DNA from: Novosphingobium taihuense
GTDB lineage: Bacteria; Pseudomonadota; Alphaproteobacteria; Sphingomonadales; Sphingomonadaceae
Direction of reading: 5' to 3'
Assembly (NCBI RefSeq): GCF_007830315.1
Contig: NZ_VLKJ01000010.1
Location: 1-64,000 of the forward strand
DNA length: 64,000 bases
Shown here: positions 1 to 8,630 of the stretch, in pieces
Layout: every line of letters begins with the position of its first letter
Numbering within the stretch: position 1 is the first letter of the stretch
Position numbers and translations under genes: made by a program
Notes under the pieces: model-generated
What the model saw: the letters and a program-made list of their open reading frames with translations, nothing else
Databases searched by the model: none
What the model was told of the DNA's origin: nothing

Positions 1-95
1 CCGTGCGCCACTAACCCCGAAGGGTTCGTTCGACTTGCATGTGTTAGGCATGCCGCCAGCGTTCGTTCTGAGCCAGGATCAAACTCTCAAGTTTG
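1..95 (-). rRNA. rrs: 16S ribosomal RNA, 5' end only
   Basis: Read on the minus strand, this is the start of a bacterial small-subunit rRNA: the universal 27F site (AGAGTTTGATCCTGGCTCAG) lies at about 68-87, followed by the usual AACGAACGCTGGCGGCATGC stretch. The wording of the next bases (GCCTAACACATGCAAGTCGAACG) is typical of Alphaproteobacteria. The mature 5' end is placed near base 95 by analogy with the E. coli start. The rest of the gene and operon lies to the left of the window. Confidence 0.97.
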
Positions 96-445
96 TGTCC
101 AATCTCACAACAGCACGGACCATAAGATCCGCAATCTGACGTAAAATTAATTCAGGGTATCAAACCCTGCACATCTAAACGTATGGTTACGTATAAGACA
201 TGCAAGCTCGACTAATTTAAACTGCCATACCGCGCCCTAAAGCCACAGCAAGCAGGCGCCGTCGCCCACATGTCCCTTCATCTATTCCTACAATGTCAAA
301 GATCCGCAAACCCGCCACCACAGTGACAGTTTCAGGCGGACAACCAATGCTCCCCGACTTTTGACCGGGGGACTGAGTGTCCGTCTATGTTGGCGACCGG
401 GTGGTGAGAGAGGCGGTGAAGCCGTCGTCCCGTCCGGTGAACGGG
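96..445 (-). other. 16S rRNA leader with boxA-like site
   Basis: This is the transcribed leader between the predicted promoter and the mature 16S end. On the minus strand it contains GATCTTTGACA at 294-304, which resembles the boxA antitermination element (consensus TGCTCTTTRACA) bound by NusB/S10. The downstream wording (GAAGGGACATGTGGGCG) is the kind found in alphaproteobacterial rRNA leaders. No protein gene is supported here. Confidence 0.65.
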
Positions 446-474
446 CCTATATGGGGGGGGGCTGAGTCGGTCAA
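446..474 (-). promoter_or_regulatory. rRNA operon promoter, sigma70 type
   Basis: On the minus strand a -35 box TTGACC (469-474) is followed after exactly 17 bp by a -10 box TATAGG (446-451). Transcription would begin near base 439. The spacer contains nine consecutive C residues on this strand (plus-strand G run 453-461), which is unusual in a promoter spacer and prone to slippage. Bases 475-673 upstream are AT-richer, as expected of an UP-element region and the 5' side of the divergent glycosyltransferase gene; no gene is supported there. Confidence 0.75.
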
Positions 475-673
475 CACGCTTTTTGCAATTTTATTTCAAA
501 TTTGCGGCAAGCCGTTGATTTACCGATAAAATGGATCGACTTTGCGGATCTGGCACCCCACTTCATGGCGATCCGGGCCGATTCTGGTCCGCGATTCACA
601 ACCTCCTCGGCGAAGCACTTCATGGGTCCTTGGGGGTAAGCCTATGTTTAAACCTCTGCGCTAACCCGGAGCG

Positions 674-1729
674 ATGCAAAGCTGGGACACTTCAAAGTCG
701 TCATCATCGAACGCAACGCCTTCAAAGGACGCAGACAGCCCTGTCCCGGCGGTCAGCGTGGCGATGAGCGTATTCAATGGCGCGCGCTTCCTCGACGCTG
801 CCATCGCTAGCGTTCGGCGGCAGACCTTTGCAGACTTCGAATTTCTCATTCTCGACGACGGATCGACCGACGGCAGCGTTGATATCGTGCGCCATCATGC
901 CGCGCAGGATCCCCGCATCCGTTTGATCGCCCGCGAGAACCGCGGCCTGATCGCCAGCCTCAACGAGCTGCTGGGCCATGCGCGCGCACCGCTATTCGCA
1001 CGGATGGACGCTGACGACGTCTGCAGGCAGGATCGCCTTGCACGGCAAGTCGCCTTTCTGGATGCCCATCCCGATCACGGCGTCGTCGGGACCTGGACTG
1101 AAGACATCGACGAATACGATCGGCCTTTCCGCACGAGCGCGCCCGAACACCCGGTCACCTGCGACGAAGTGCTCGCCGTGATCGAGCAACGCAGCCCTCT
1201 CAGCCATCCTACGGTCATGGCCCGGCGCGATATCCTGCGTGCTGTCGGGGGCTATCACGTTGCATACCGTCATTGCGAAGATTACGATCTCTGGCTCCGG
1301 TTGGCCTCGGTCACGAAGCTGGCGAACATCCCCGAGCGCCTGTTGAGCTACAGGCATTATGCGAATCAGATCTCGAACCGCCACGCCTTTGCCCAGCAGT
1401 ATGGCGCGGCAATCGCGCAACTGGCCTATCGCGAACGCCAGCTTGGCCGATCCGACCCTACAGAGACCCTAGACCGGCTTCCCGCTGTCGAGACCCTCGA
1501 CTCCGTGTTCGGCACGCCGGGCCTTTCACGACAGGTTCGCGACAAGGTTGCGCGCGGCGCTTTATATTCGCGTGACGCCATGCGAGGCGATGGGTTCGCG
1601 CTGCTGATCGACCATGTGCGTGACGGCGGAAACGGCCGCGAACTTTGGCGGACCGTCGTCCGACTTGCGCTGTTTGGCGTGCCGGGACGTGCGATGCGGC
1701 TCGCCTTCGCGCTGCTGTTCAAGGTCTGA
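674..1729 (+). CDS. family 2 glycosyltransferase
   Basis: A cytosolic or membrane-associated GT2 enzyme of 351 residues that probably transfers a nucleotide-activated sugar to a cell-surface glycan. The GT-A fold marks are clear: VSVAMSVFNG at residues 27-36, the nucleotide-binding DDGSTD at 61-66, and the metal-binding DAD at 112-114, with EDYDLWLRL around residue 203. The C-terminal third is less conserved. It ends 3 bp before a flippase gene, so the two are likely co-transcribed for surface polysaccharide or O-antigen-like synthesis. The start has GGAG very close to the ATG, and an internal ATG at codon 31 is too deep to be right. Acceptor and sugar are unknown. Confidence 0.88.
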   Translation: MQSWDTSKSSSSNATPSKDADSPVPAVSVAMSVFNGARFLDAAIASVRRQTFADFEFLILDDGSTDGSVDIVRHHAAQDPRIRLIARENRGLIASLNELLGHARAPLFARMDADDVCRQDRLARQVAFLDAHPDHGVVGTWTEDIDEYDRPFRTSAPEHPVTCDEVLAVIEQRSPLSHPTVMARRDILRAVGGYHVAYRHCEDYDLWLRLASVTKLANIPERLLSYRHYANQISNRHAFAQQYGAAIAQLAYRERQLGRSDPTETLDRLPAVETLDSVFGTPGLSRQVRDKVARGALYSRDAMRGDGFALLIDHVRDGGNGRELWRTVVRLALFGVPGRAMRLAFALLFKV

Positions 1730-1732
1730 AGC

Positions 1733-3247
1733 ATGGCGACTTCCCCGATCCCTACGGGCGAGGCTGCGCCGCCCGTCATGTCAGTCCGAACTGCGGCCCT
1801 CTGGGCGCTGGGCTCCCAATATGCCTCGTTCGCGCTGCAGTTCGTCACTAGCATTGTGCTGGCGCGCTGGTTCATCACGCCCGAACAGCTTGGCCAGTTC
1901 TCGATCGCCTTTGCCGCAGTGACACTGGTGGCATTCCTGCAGGACTTCGGCGTAACACGCTACATCAATGGCGAGCGCGATCTGACGCCGGACAAGCTGC
2001 GTTCGGCCTTTGCGATATCGGTGCTGTTCGCATGGGGCATTGCCGTGCTGGCGCTGCTGGCGGCATGGCCGATTGCAAAGTTCTACGACGACCCGGGCCT
2101 GCTGCCCGTCACGCTTGTCATCGCCGGGTCCTATCTTCTTGTGCCGCTCGCCATCGTCCCCCAGGCGACGTGCCAGCGCCGGATGGACTATCGCTCGAAC
2201 AGCATGATCGAGGTCGGCTCGTCCATAGCCAATGCGGCGACGGCGGTGACGCTCGCGGTTCTGGGCCATGGTGCGCTGGCCTTGGCGTGGGGCGCTTTCG
2301 CCCAGCAGGCAGCGAGGCTGGTCGTCAGCCAGTGGCGGGCGGGCGGCATGTTGCCGTGGCCGCTGCGCATCGGCGATGCGCGACCGATTCTGGCGCTCGG
2401 CGGGACAAACACGGTGCAAGTGCTGTGCAGTTCGCTTTCCGCGCGCGCGCCGGAGCTGGTGATCGGCCGGATGATCGATAACGCGGCGGTCGGCCTCTTC
2501 GCCCGCGCCTCGGGGCTTGCGCTGCAATTGCGTCTGCTGATCGCAGGCGCGGTGACCGGCGTGTTCTACCCCGCGTTCCGCCGCATTCGCGACAGTGGCG
2601 AGCCACTGGGCCCGCCGTACCAGCGCGTGCTCGCCGCCTATACCGGCGTCACCTGGCCCGCGATGGCAGGCATTGCCGTCCTGGCCGAGCCGATGATCCG
2701 GCTGCTCTATGGTGAGCGATGGATTGCAGCAGCACCGCTTCTGACATGGGTTGCGCTCTCGCAGATCGGCTATGTTGCCCTGCCACTCTATGCCGATCTG
2801 CCCGTGCTGATGGGCCGGTTGAAGCCACTGATGCGCTGCATGATCGTCGAGACCCTCCTCTCGATCCTGCTGATCGCGGCAAGTGCGCCCTTCGGTCTGG
2901 AATGGGTTGCGCTTTCACGGGTGGTACATGCCGTTCTGTGGGTTGCGATCTATCTGCCGCTGATGCAGCGCACGCTCGACCTGCGATTTACTGCAGTGGC
3001 CAAGGTCTGGTTGCGCAGCGCGGTCGTCACACTGGCGGCGGTGCTGCCGGTTCTGGCAGGCTATGCGCTCGGCAACGGACCTTCCGACCTGGGCTTCGGG
3101 CAAGCCGCAGCCACGGTCATTTGCGGCATCGCGCTCTGGTTCGCCACCCTTTGGCTGACCCGCCATCCGCTCCTGCCTGAGATCGTGGAAATGGCGCAGG
3201 CAGTGCTGCCAGTGCTACGCCGCAAGAGCGGTCTCGCGGGGGGTTGA
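1733..3247 (+). CDS. polysaccharide flippase, Wzx/PST type
   Basis: A 504-residue polytopic inner-membrane protein of the MOP/PST superfamily, expected to flip undecaprenyl-linked oligosaccharides to the periplasmic face. Evidence is its length, about a dozen hydrophobic helices, and family wording such as LLYGERWIAAAPLL and the early QYASFALQFVTSIVLARWF. The gene starts 3 bp after the preceding GT2 gene, so translational coupling is likely and both probably serve one surface glycan. No polymerase or ligase gene is nearby, so the rest of the pathway must lie elsewhere. The glycan is not identified. Confidence 0.85.
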   Translation: MATSPIPTGEAAPPVMSVRTAALWALGSQYASFALQFVTSIVLARWFITPEQLGQFSIAFAAVTLVAFLQDFGVTRYINGERDLTPDKLRSAFAISVLFAWGIAVLALLAAWPIAKFYDDPGLLPVTLVIAGSYLLVPLAIVPQATCQRRMDYRSNSMIEVGSSIANAATAVTLAVLGHGALALAWGAFAQQAARLVVSQWRAGGMLPWPLRIGDARPILALGGTNTVQVLCSSLSARAPELVIGRMIDNAAVGLFARASGLALQLRLLIAGAVTGVFYPAFRRIRDSGEPLGPPYQRVLAAYTGVTWPAMAGIAVLAEPMIRLLYGERWIAAAPLLTWVALSQIGYVALPLYADLPVLMGRLKPLMRCMIVETLLSILLIAASAPFGLEWVALSRVVHAVLWVAIYLPLMQRTLDLRFTAVAKVWLRSAVVTLAAVLPVLAGYALGNGPSDLGFGQAAATVICGIALWFATLWLTRHPLLPEIVEMAQAVLPVLRRKSGLAGG

Positions 3248-3304
3248 GCGCTCTGGCGCAGCGGCTCCAACAGGCGTAAGCTGCGTTCCCGGGAGAACGC
3301 CGCC

Positions 3305-4288
3305 ATGCTGCCTGTTCGCGCACCGACCCACAAGCGCTCGGCCTTTGCAAAGGCTGCAGCGCAAGCATGTGCCGCCTGCCTTGCCATCGCATTCCCGTTT
3401 CAGCAGGCCGCTGCGCAATCTGCAGCGCCTGCGCCCCTGTCACCGGCAGACGAGCTGGTCCAGATCCAGCGCGATACCCATAACCGCATGACCGTCCCGG
3501 TCAAAATCGGCGCCAGCGGACCTTACGAATTCCTGATCGATACCGGGTCCGAACGCACTGTGCTGTCGCGGCAAGTCGCCAACGCGCTTGGCATGCCCAT
3601 TGCGGGCAACGGCATGGTTGTCGGCGTTGCGGGATCGCAGGCCGTGCAGTTGGTGGACGTTGATGAAATCAGCCTGGGCAAACGTACCTACTATACGCTG
3701 TCCGCCCCGCTGCTGGATGCCGATCATATCGGGGCCGATGGCATCGTCGGGCTCGACAGCCTGCAAGACCAGCGGGTGCTGATCGACTTCCATGCCAACC
3801 GCATGACCATCGGCGATGCCGCCTCGCTTGGCGGCACGCGCGGGTTCGAGATCGTGGTCAAGGCAAAGCGCCGCTCCGGCCAGCTGATCATGACCAATGC
3901 CATCGTCGACGGCGTGGCGACCGACATCGTGCTCGACACCGGCTCCGACAGTTCGATCGGCAATCCCGCACTGCGAAACGCACTGACGCGGCGCCGCAAG
4001 GCTGAGCAGACGGTGCTGTTCTCGGTCACCGGTCAGTCGGTGAACGCTGAACTCATCATGGCATCGACCATCGATATCGCAGGCCTGCAACTGAACAACA
4101 CCTGGCTTGCCTTCGCCGATTCTCCGGCGTTCCATCGGCTCGGACTGGTGAAGCGCCCCGCGATGCTGCTGGGCATGGCGCAACTGCGCATGTTCCGGCG
4201 CGTCGCCATCGATTTCGCCACGCGCCGCGTGCTGTTCGACCTGCCTGTCGGCGTTGCAGGGCTGGACCCTCACCGCACGGTGTTCTGA
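3305..4288 (+). CDS. retropepsin-like aspartic protease, two-domain, exported
   Basis: A 327-residue protein with a cleavable signal peptide (hydrophobic stretch about residues 13-38 ending AAAQSA) and two retropepsin-type lobes. Each lobe carries a catalytic D-T-G: FLIDTGSERT at residues 77-86 and IVLDTGSDSS at 208-217. A single chain with two DTG motifs resembles eukaryotic pepsins in layout but the surrounding sequence is of the bacterial clan AA family (gag-asp_proteas/Asp_protease_2). It is probably periplasmic or outer-membrane associated. Substrate unknown. It stands alone between the flippase gene and the Atm1 exporter gene. Confidence 0.85.
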   Translation: MLPVRAPTHKRSAFAKAAAQACAACLAIAFPFQQAAAQSAAPAPLSPADELVQIQRDTHNRMTVPVKIGASGPYEFLIDTGSERTVLSRQVANALGMPIAGNGMVVGVAGSQAVQLVDVDEISLGKRTYYTLSAPLLDADHIGADGIVGLDSLQDQRVLIDFHANRMTIGDAASLGGTRGFEIVVKAKRRSGQLIMTNAIVDGVATDIVLDTGSDSSIGNPALRNALTRRRKAEQTVLFSVTGQSVNAELIMASTIDIAGLQLNNTWLAFADSPAFHRLGLVKRPAMLLGMAQLRMFRRVAIDFATRRVLFDLPVGVAGLDPHRTVF

Positions 4289-4364
4289 GCGGATCAGGCC
4301 GAATTCCGGGCTGAATCCCGGCAAAGCTCTGGCATAGCGCTGCGGGTTCCCTATGTGGGAGCCT

Positions 4365-6194
4365 ATGCCGCCAGAAACCCCGACAAGTCCCAAAGACGCC
4401 CGCCACGATGGCTGGGCCACGCTCAAGCGCTTCCTGCCCTACCTTTGGCCGAAGGATAACGCGAGCCTGCGCCGACGGGTGATGGGTGCGGTGCTGATGG
4501 TGCTGCTTGGCAAGGCGACAACGCTTGCCCTGCCCTTCGCCTACAAGAAAGCCGTCGACGCGATGACGCTCGACACCGGCAAGTCGCAGGCGGCGCTGAC
4601 ATTGGCGATGGCTTTCGTCCTTGCCTATGCGCTCGGCCGCTTTGCAGGCGTGCTGTTCGACAACCTGCGCAATATCGTGTTCGAGCGCGTCGGCCAGGAC
4701 GCCACGCGGCATCTGGCAGAGAACGTCTTTGCGCGCCTGCACAAGCTCTCGCTACGGTTCCACCTCGCCCGCCGCACCGGCGAGGTGACCAAGGTGATCG
4801 AGCGCGGGACCAAGAGCATCGACACGATGCTCTACTTCCTGCTGTTCAACATCGCGCCGACGGTGATCGAACTCACCGCAGTGATCGTGATCTTCTATCT
4901 GAATTTCGGCCTAGGCCTTGTCGGTGCCACGATCCTGGCCGTCATCGCTTATGTCTATGCCACGCGAACCATCACCGAGTGGCGCACGCACCTGCGCGAA
5001 AAGATGAACCGGCTCGACGGGCAGGCGCTCTCCCGCGCAGTCGATTCGCTGCTGAACTACGAGACCGTGAAATACTTCGGCGCCGAGGCGCGCGAGGAAG
5101 CGCGCTATGCCTCGGCCGCGCGCGCCTATGCCGATGCCGCGGTGAAGAGCGAGAACAGCCTCGGGCTGCTCAACATTGCACAAGCGCTGATCGTCAACCT
5201 GCTGATGGCAGGCGCGATGGCGTGGACGGTCTGGGGCTGGTCGCAAGGAAAGCTGACCGTGGGCGACCTCGTCTTCGTCAACACCTACCTCACCCAGCTT
5301 TTCCGCCCGCTCGACATGCTCGGCATGGTCTATCGCACGATCCGCCAAGGCCTGATCGACATGGCCGAGATGTTCCGCCTGATCGATACGCACATCGAAG
5401 TGGCCGACGCGCCGAACGCGCCTGCGCTGATCGTCAGCCGCCCCTCGGTCACGTTCGACAACGTGATCTTCGGCTATGACCGTGACCGCGAGATCCTGCA
5501 CGGCCTCTCGTTCGAAGTGCCTGCGGGAAGCCGCGTGGCCATTGTCGGCCCGTCTGGAGCAGGCAAATCGACCATCGCCCGGCTGTTGTTCCGCTTCTAC
5601 GATCCGTGGGAAGGGCGCATCCTGATCGATGGTCAGGACATCAGGGGCGTGACGCAGACGAGCTTGCGCGCCGCACTCGGCATCGTCCCGCAGGATTCTG
5701 TGCTGTTCAACGACACCATCGGCTACAACATCGCCTATGGCCGCGATGGTGCGAGCCAGGCCGAAGTCGATGCTGCGGCAAAAGGCGCGGCGATTGCGGA
5801 CTTCATTGCTCGTCTGCCGCAGGGATATGACACCGAAGTGGGCGAGCGCGGCCTCAAGCTCTCCGGCGGCGAAAAGCAGCGTGTCGCCATCGCGCGCACC
5901 CTCGTGAAGAACCCGCCGATCGTGCTGTTCGATGAAGCGACCAGCGCCCTCGACACCCGCACCGAGCAGGACATCCTGACAACGATGCGCGCGGTCGCCA
6001 GCCACCGCACCACGATCTCGATCGCACACCGCCTGTCGACGATCGCGGATTCCGACACGATCCTCGTCCTCGATCAGGGACGGCTGGCAGAGCAAGGCAG
6101 CCACGCCGACCTGCTGCGCCGCAACGGGCTGTACGCGGAAATGTGGGCGCGGCAGGCGCAGGAAAGCGCGGAAGTCAGCGAAGCGGCAGAGTAA
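4365..6194 (+). CDS. atm1: Atm1-type ABC exporter (NaAtm1 orthologue)
   Basis: A 609-residue half-transporter (membrane domain then ATPase) that works as a homodimer in the inner membrane. By recollection it is almost colinear with NaAtm1 of Novosphingobium aromaticivorans, which exports glutathione and metal-glutathione conjugates and confers heavy-metal tolerance. Visible motifs: Walker A GPSGAGKS at residues 395-402, signature LSGGE at 499-503, Walker B IVLFDEATSALD about residue 520, and the H-loop in SIAHRLST. I chose the ATG at 4365 (protein begins MPPET) because it matches the NaAtm1 N-terminus; an in-frame ATG lies 12 bp upstream. A GGGAG lies 3 bp before 4365. Confidence 0.95.
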   Translation: MPPETPTSPKDARHDGWATLKRFLPYLWPKDNASLRRRVMGAVLMVLLGKATTLALPFAYKKAVDAMTLDTGKSQAALTLAMAFVLAYALGRFAGVLFDNLRNIVFERVGQDATRHLAENVFARLHKLSLRFHLARRTGEVTKVIERGTKSIDTMLYFLLFNIAPTVIELTAVIVIFYLNFGLGLVGATILAVIAYVYATRTITEWRTHLREKMNRLDGQALSRAVDSLLNYETVKYFGAEAREEARYASAARAYADAAVKSENSLGLLNIAQALIVNLLMAGAMAWTVWGWSQGKLTVGDLVFVNTYLTQLFRPLDMLGMVYRTIRQGLIDMAEMFRLIDTHIEVADAPNAPALIVSRPSVTFDNVIFGYDRDREILHGLSFEVPAGSRVAIVGPSGAGKSTIARLLFRFYDPWEGRILIDGQDIRGVTQTSLRAALGIVPQDSVLFNDTIGYNIAYGRDGASQAEVDAAAKGAAIADFIARLPQGYDTEVGERGLKLSGGEKQRVAIARTLVKNPPIVLFDEATSALDTRTEQDILTTMRAVASHRTTISIAHRLSTIADSDTILVLDQGRLAEQGSHADLLRRNGLYAEMWARQAQESAEVSEAAE

Positions 6195-6207
6195 CGCGCT
6201 GCATTGC

Positions 6208-6288
6208 TCTAGATTGCTTCGTCGATGCGCTCCTCGCAATGACGATCCCCTTTTTTTCGTCATTGCGAGCGCAGCGAAGCAATCCAGA
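6208..6288. repeat. palindromic repeat, left flank of GIY-YIG gene
   Basis: Two copies of one repeat face each other: 6208-6245 begins TCTAGATTGCTTCGTC and ends CTCGCAATGACGA, and 6258-6288 is its inverse, CGTCATTGCGAG to AATCCAGA. Between them lies a T7 run. The same unit occurs at 6603-6640 and twice at 58230-58317. Units of this wording are scattered through many proteobacterial genomes and, when mistranslated, give peptides like SLRAQRSNP. The right-hand unit stops 5 bp from the end of the broken GIY-YIG gene. Confidence 0.9.
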
Positions 6289-6293
6289 GTCGG

Positions 6294-6599
6294 TCAGCCC
6301 GGCGGCGCAATTTCAGCGAAAAGGTCTCGCCAAAGCGGATTCACTGCTTCGATCAGCGCCAACTTGCGTTTGCGAGACCCACCTTTCAGTTACTTCTCGC
6401 GCGCAATCGCGTGCTCCATCGTCGCGTGAAGTTCGAACCGCACCAGAAGCTTGCAGTCATGTCGCGAGGTAAACCCCTCGCCCAAACCTTCCCTATGTTG
6501 CCAAGCGCGCTGGACCAGATTGCTCGTCACCCCGGCATAGAGCGTGCCGTTGCGCGCCGATGCCATGATGTAGACTGCTGGTTGGAAGTCCCGCTGCAT
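6294..6599 (-). pseudogene. GIY-YIG nuclease with in-frame stop
   Basis: Read through, this gives about 100 residues of a stand-alone GIY-YIG endonuclease of the UvrC/SLX1 superfamily. The 5' part (6390-6599, 69 residues) has VYIMAS and LYAGVTS (the GIY-YIG pair), the R in LVQRAWQHR, and stops directly after AIAREK. The stop codon is TAA at 6390-6392, and the same frame continues with LKGGSRKRKLALIEAVNP and ends in a TGA at 6294-6296. Family members read REKQLK here, so a single C to T change of CAA to TAA explains the break. The truncated product lacks the C-terminal helix. The gene is bracketed within 3-5 bp by inverted repeats. Confidence 0.88.
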
Positions 6600-6602
6600 C
6601 TC

Positions 6603-6640
6603 TCTGGATTGCTTCGTCGCTGCACTCCTCGCAATGACGA
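6603..6640. repeat. palindromic repeat, right flank of GIY-YIG gene
   Basis: This is a 38 bp copy of the repeat (TCTGGATTGCTTCGTC to CTCGCAATGACGA), inverted relative to the copy at 6258-6288. It begins 3 bp upstream of the GIY-YIG start codon, so it also forms the 5' untranslated region of that gene. Confidence 0.9.
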
Positions 6641-6660
6641 GTGTTTTCGGAATGGCAGGA

Positions 6661-6864
6661 CTACTTCACCACATCCGCCTCATGCCAGACCACGGCCTGC
6701 GCCACCTTGATGCAGTCCATGCCGCCGTCATAGGTCATTGAGGGCGAGCCATAGAGCCGCCATCCCTGCGCCAGCGCCTCGGACACGCGCTCACAAAAGG
6801 CGCGATCATCCTTGCCGGTGAGCAGGCGGTAAACCGGGCGGTCTTCGGGAGTCTGATAGGTCAT
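6661..6864 (-). CDS. DUF1737 domain protein
   Basis: A 67-residue soluble protein that is essentially one DUF1737 domain. The diagnostic string is YRLLTGKDDRAFCERVSEAL followed by a GWRLYGSPS segment. The family has no established function. It sits 9 bp downstream of a GFA-family gene on the same strand and is probably co-transcribed with it. Nothing in the sequence allows a functional prediction beyond that. Confidence 0.8.
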   Translation of the reverse strand: MTYQTPEDRPVYRLLTGKDDRAFCERVSEALAQGWRLYGSPSMTYDGGMDCIKVAQAVVWHEADVVK

Positions 6865-6873
6865 CGCCGCTCC

Positions 6874-7278
6874 TTACTGCTCGCCCGGAAAGCGCGCAAA
6901 TTGAGGCAAGGCGTGCGCCTGCGCCATCCAGCCGATACGTTCCGCAGTCTGGATATGCACTTGCGCTGGCAACTGGTCCGGATCGTCGAAGGTCGCAGAC
7001 TGCACGTCGACAATGCCGGGCAGATTCTCGTCATTGGTGAAGAACACTCCCGTCCCGCATTTCGGGCAGAAGTTGCGAATCGAAGCGCCAGAAGAATTGT
7101 GCGCCGTGACCTCGCCCTGCGTAAGCTCGAATTGTCCGGCCTTGAACATGGCCCACGATACCATGGGCGCGCCGGCACTCTTGCGGCAATCCGTGCAATG
7201 GCACAGGGCCACGTGCATCGGCGCGCCATTCACCTTGTAACGCACTGCGCCGCAGTGACATCCGCCTGCCAGTTCCAT
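6874..7278 (-). CDS. GFA family zinc-binding protein
   Basis: A 134-residue member of the GFA family (glutathione-dependent formaldehyde-activating enzyme-like, Pfam GFA). Zinc ligands are visible as CHCGAVRY near residue 7, CHCTDCRKSAG near residue 27, and CPKCGTGVF near residue 73. The actual substrate of most short GFA proteins is unknown, so formaldehyde activation should not be assumed. The ATG at 7278 is chosen over the GTG at 7281 because AAGGAG lies 7 bp before it. It precedes the DUF1737 gene on the same strand. Confidence 0.85.
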   Translation of the reverse strand: MELAGGCHCGAVRYKVNGAPMHVALCHCTDCRKSAGAPMVSWAMFKAGQFELTQGEVTAHNSSGASIRNFCPKCGTGVFFTNDENLPGIVDVQSATFDDPDQLPAQVHIQTAERIGWMAQAHALPQFARFPGEQ

Positions 7279-7328
7279 CACCCTACTCCTTTGAGTCGTG
7301 ATGGAACATTGGCAGAACAGTCATTTGC

Positions 7329-8630
7329 TCACAATATATACTTCGAAAGGTCCGCATTCCCGGCAAGGTTGGCGAGCTTCTCGGCGACATAAACCTCGTC
7401 CACCGTTACCGTCTCGCCGGCACGGTCCTCGGCATCAAAGCTCACTTCCTCGAGCAGCTTTTCCATCACCGTCTGTAAACGCCGCGCGCCGATGTTCTCG
7501 ACGCTTTCGTTCACTTGCGCTGCGGTCCGGGCAATCGCACGGACGGCTTCGGAGGTGAAGTCCAGCGTCACGTTCTCCGTAGCGATCAGGGCGCGGTACT
7601 GCTCGACAAGGTTGGCGCGCGTTTCCGAAAGGATGCGCACGAAGTCATCCTCGGTCAGCGCCTTCAGCTCGACCCTGATTGGCAGGCGGCCCTGCAGTTC
7701 GGGCAGCATGTCAGAAGGTTTGGCCACGTGGAATGCGCCCGAAGCGATGAACAGCACGTGGTCGGTCTTCATCGGCCCGTACTTGGTGGCCACGGTCGTA
7801 CCCTCGATCAGCGGTAGCAGATCGCGTTGCACGCCTTCGCGGGAAACCGATCCGCCGCGCACGTCGGACACGGCGATCTTGTCGATCTCGTCTAGGAAGA
7901 CGATGCCGTTGGTCTCCGCATTGCGGATTGCCTCGCGCGCCACGTCGTCCTGGTCCATGCGCTTTTCGGCTTCTTCGTCGACCAGCTTGTCCCAGGCATC
8001 GGCCACGCGCATCTTGCGGCGCTTGAGGTTCTGCTTGCCGAACGCCTTGCCCATCATGTCCGACAGGTTGATCATGCCGATGCCGCCGGGCATGCCGGGG
8101 ATTTCCATCGGAGCCGAGGGCGTGTCCTCAACCTCGATCTCGACTTCGACCTCGTTCATCGAGCCATCGGCCAGGCGCTGCTTGAAGCTCTCGCGCGTCG
8201 CTTCGCTGGCGCCATCGCCGACCAGCGCCTTGAGCAGGCGGTCCATGGCGGCTTTGCTGGCAGCCTCGCGCACGGCATCGCGGCGGCGCTCCTTTTCAAG
8301 CCGGATCGCTTCTTCGACCAGATCGCGGGCAATCTGCTCCACATCGCGGCCGACATAGCCGACCTCGGTGAACTTGGTGGCTTCCACCTTCACGAAGGGC
8401 GCATCAGCAAGCTTGGCGAGGCGGCGGCTGATCTCGGTCTTGCCGCAGCCCGTCGGCCCGATCATCAGGATGTTCTTGGGGCTGACCTCGTCGCGCAGAT
8501 CAGCGGAGAGGCGCTGGCGGCGCCAGCGGTTGCGCAGGGCGACCGCCACGGCCTTCTTGGCATCGGTCTGGCCGACAATGTGTTCGTCCAGCGCGCGGAC
8601 GATGGCTTTGGGAGTAAGCGAATCGAGCAT
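7329..8630 (-). CDS. hslU: ATP-dependent protease ATPase subunit HslU
   Basis: The 433-residue AAA+ unfoldase that feeds substrates into the HslV peptidase. It opens with the family-typical [17 protein letters not shown], has Walker A GPTGCGKT near residue 57, Walker [12 protein letters not shown], and ends in the conserved carboxy-terminal tail (NADLSKYIL) that docks into HslV. Its ATG overlaps the hslV stop by one base (TGATG), as in coupled translation. Length is normal for alphaproteobacteria. Confidence 0.97.
   Translation of the reverse strand: MLDSLTPKAIVRALDEHIVGQTDAKKAVAVALRNRWRRQRLSADLRDEVSPKNILMIGPTGCGKTEISRRLAKLADAPFVKVEATKFTEVGYVGRDVEQIARDLVEEAIRLEKERRRDAVREAASKAAMDRLLKALVGDGASEATRESFKQRLADGSMNEVEVEIEVEDTPSAPMEIPGMPGGIGMINLSDMMGKAFGKQNLKRRKMRVADAWDKLVDEEAEKRMDQDDVAREAIRNAETNGIVFLDEIDKIAVSDVRGGSVSREGVQRDLLPLIEGTTVATKYGPMKTDHVLFIASGAFHVAKPSDMLPELQGRLPIRVELKALTEDDFVRILSETRANLVEQYRALIATENVTLDFTSEAVRAIARTAAQVNESVENIGARRLQTVMEKLLEEVSFDAEDRAGETVTVDEVYVAEKLANLAGNADLSKYIL

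Noticed and set aside
531..767. Short plus-strand frame of 78 codons before the first glycosyltransferase
   Set aside because: No ribosome binding site, biased composition and overlap with the GT2 start; reads as noise in the rRNA upstream region.
6143..6472. Plus-strand frames of 71-109 codons with SLRAQRSNP-type peptides
   Set aside because: These are translations of palindromic repeats, a common false annotation.
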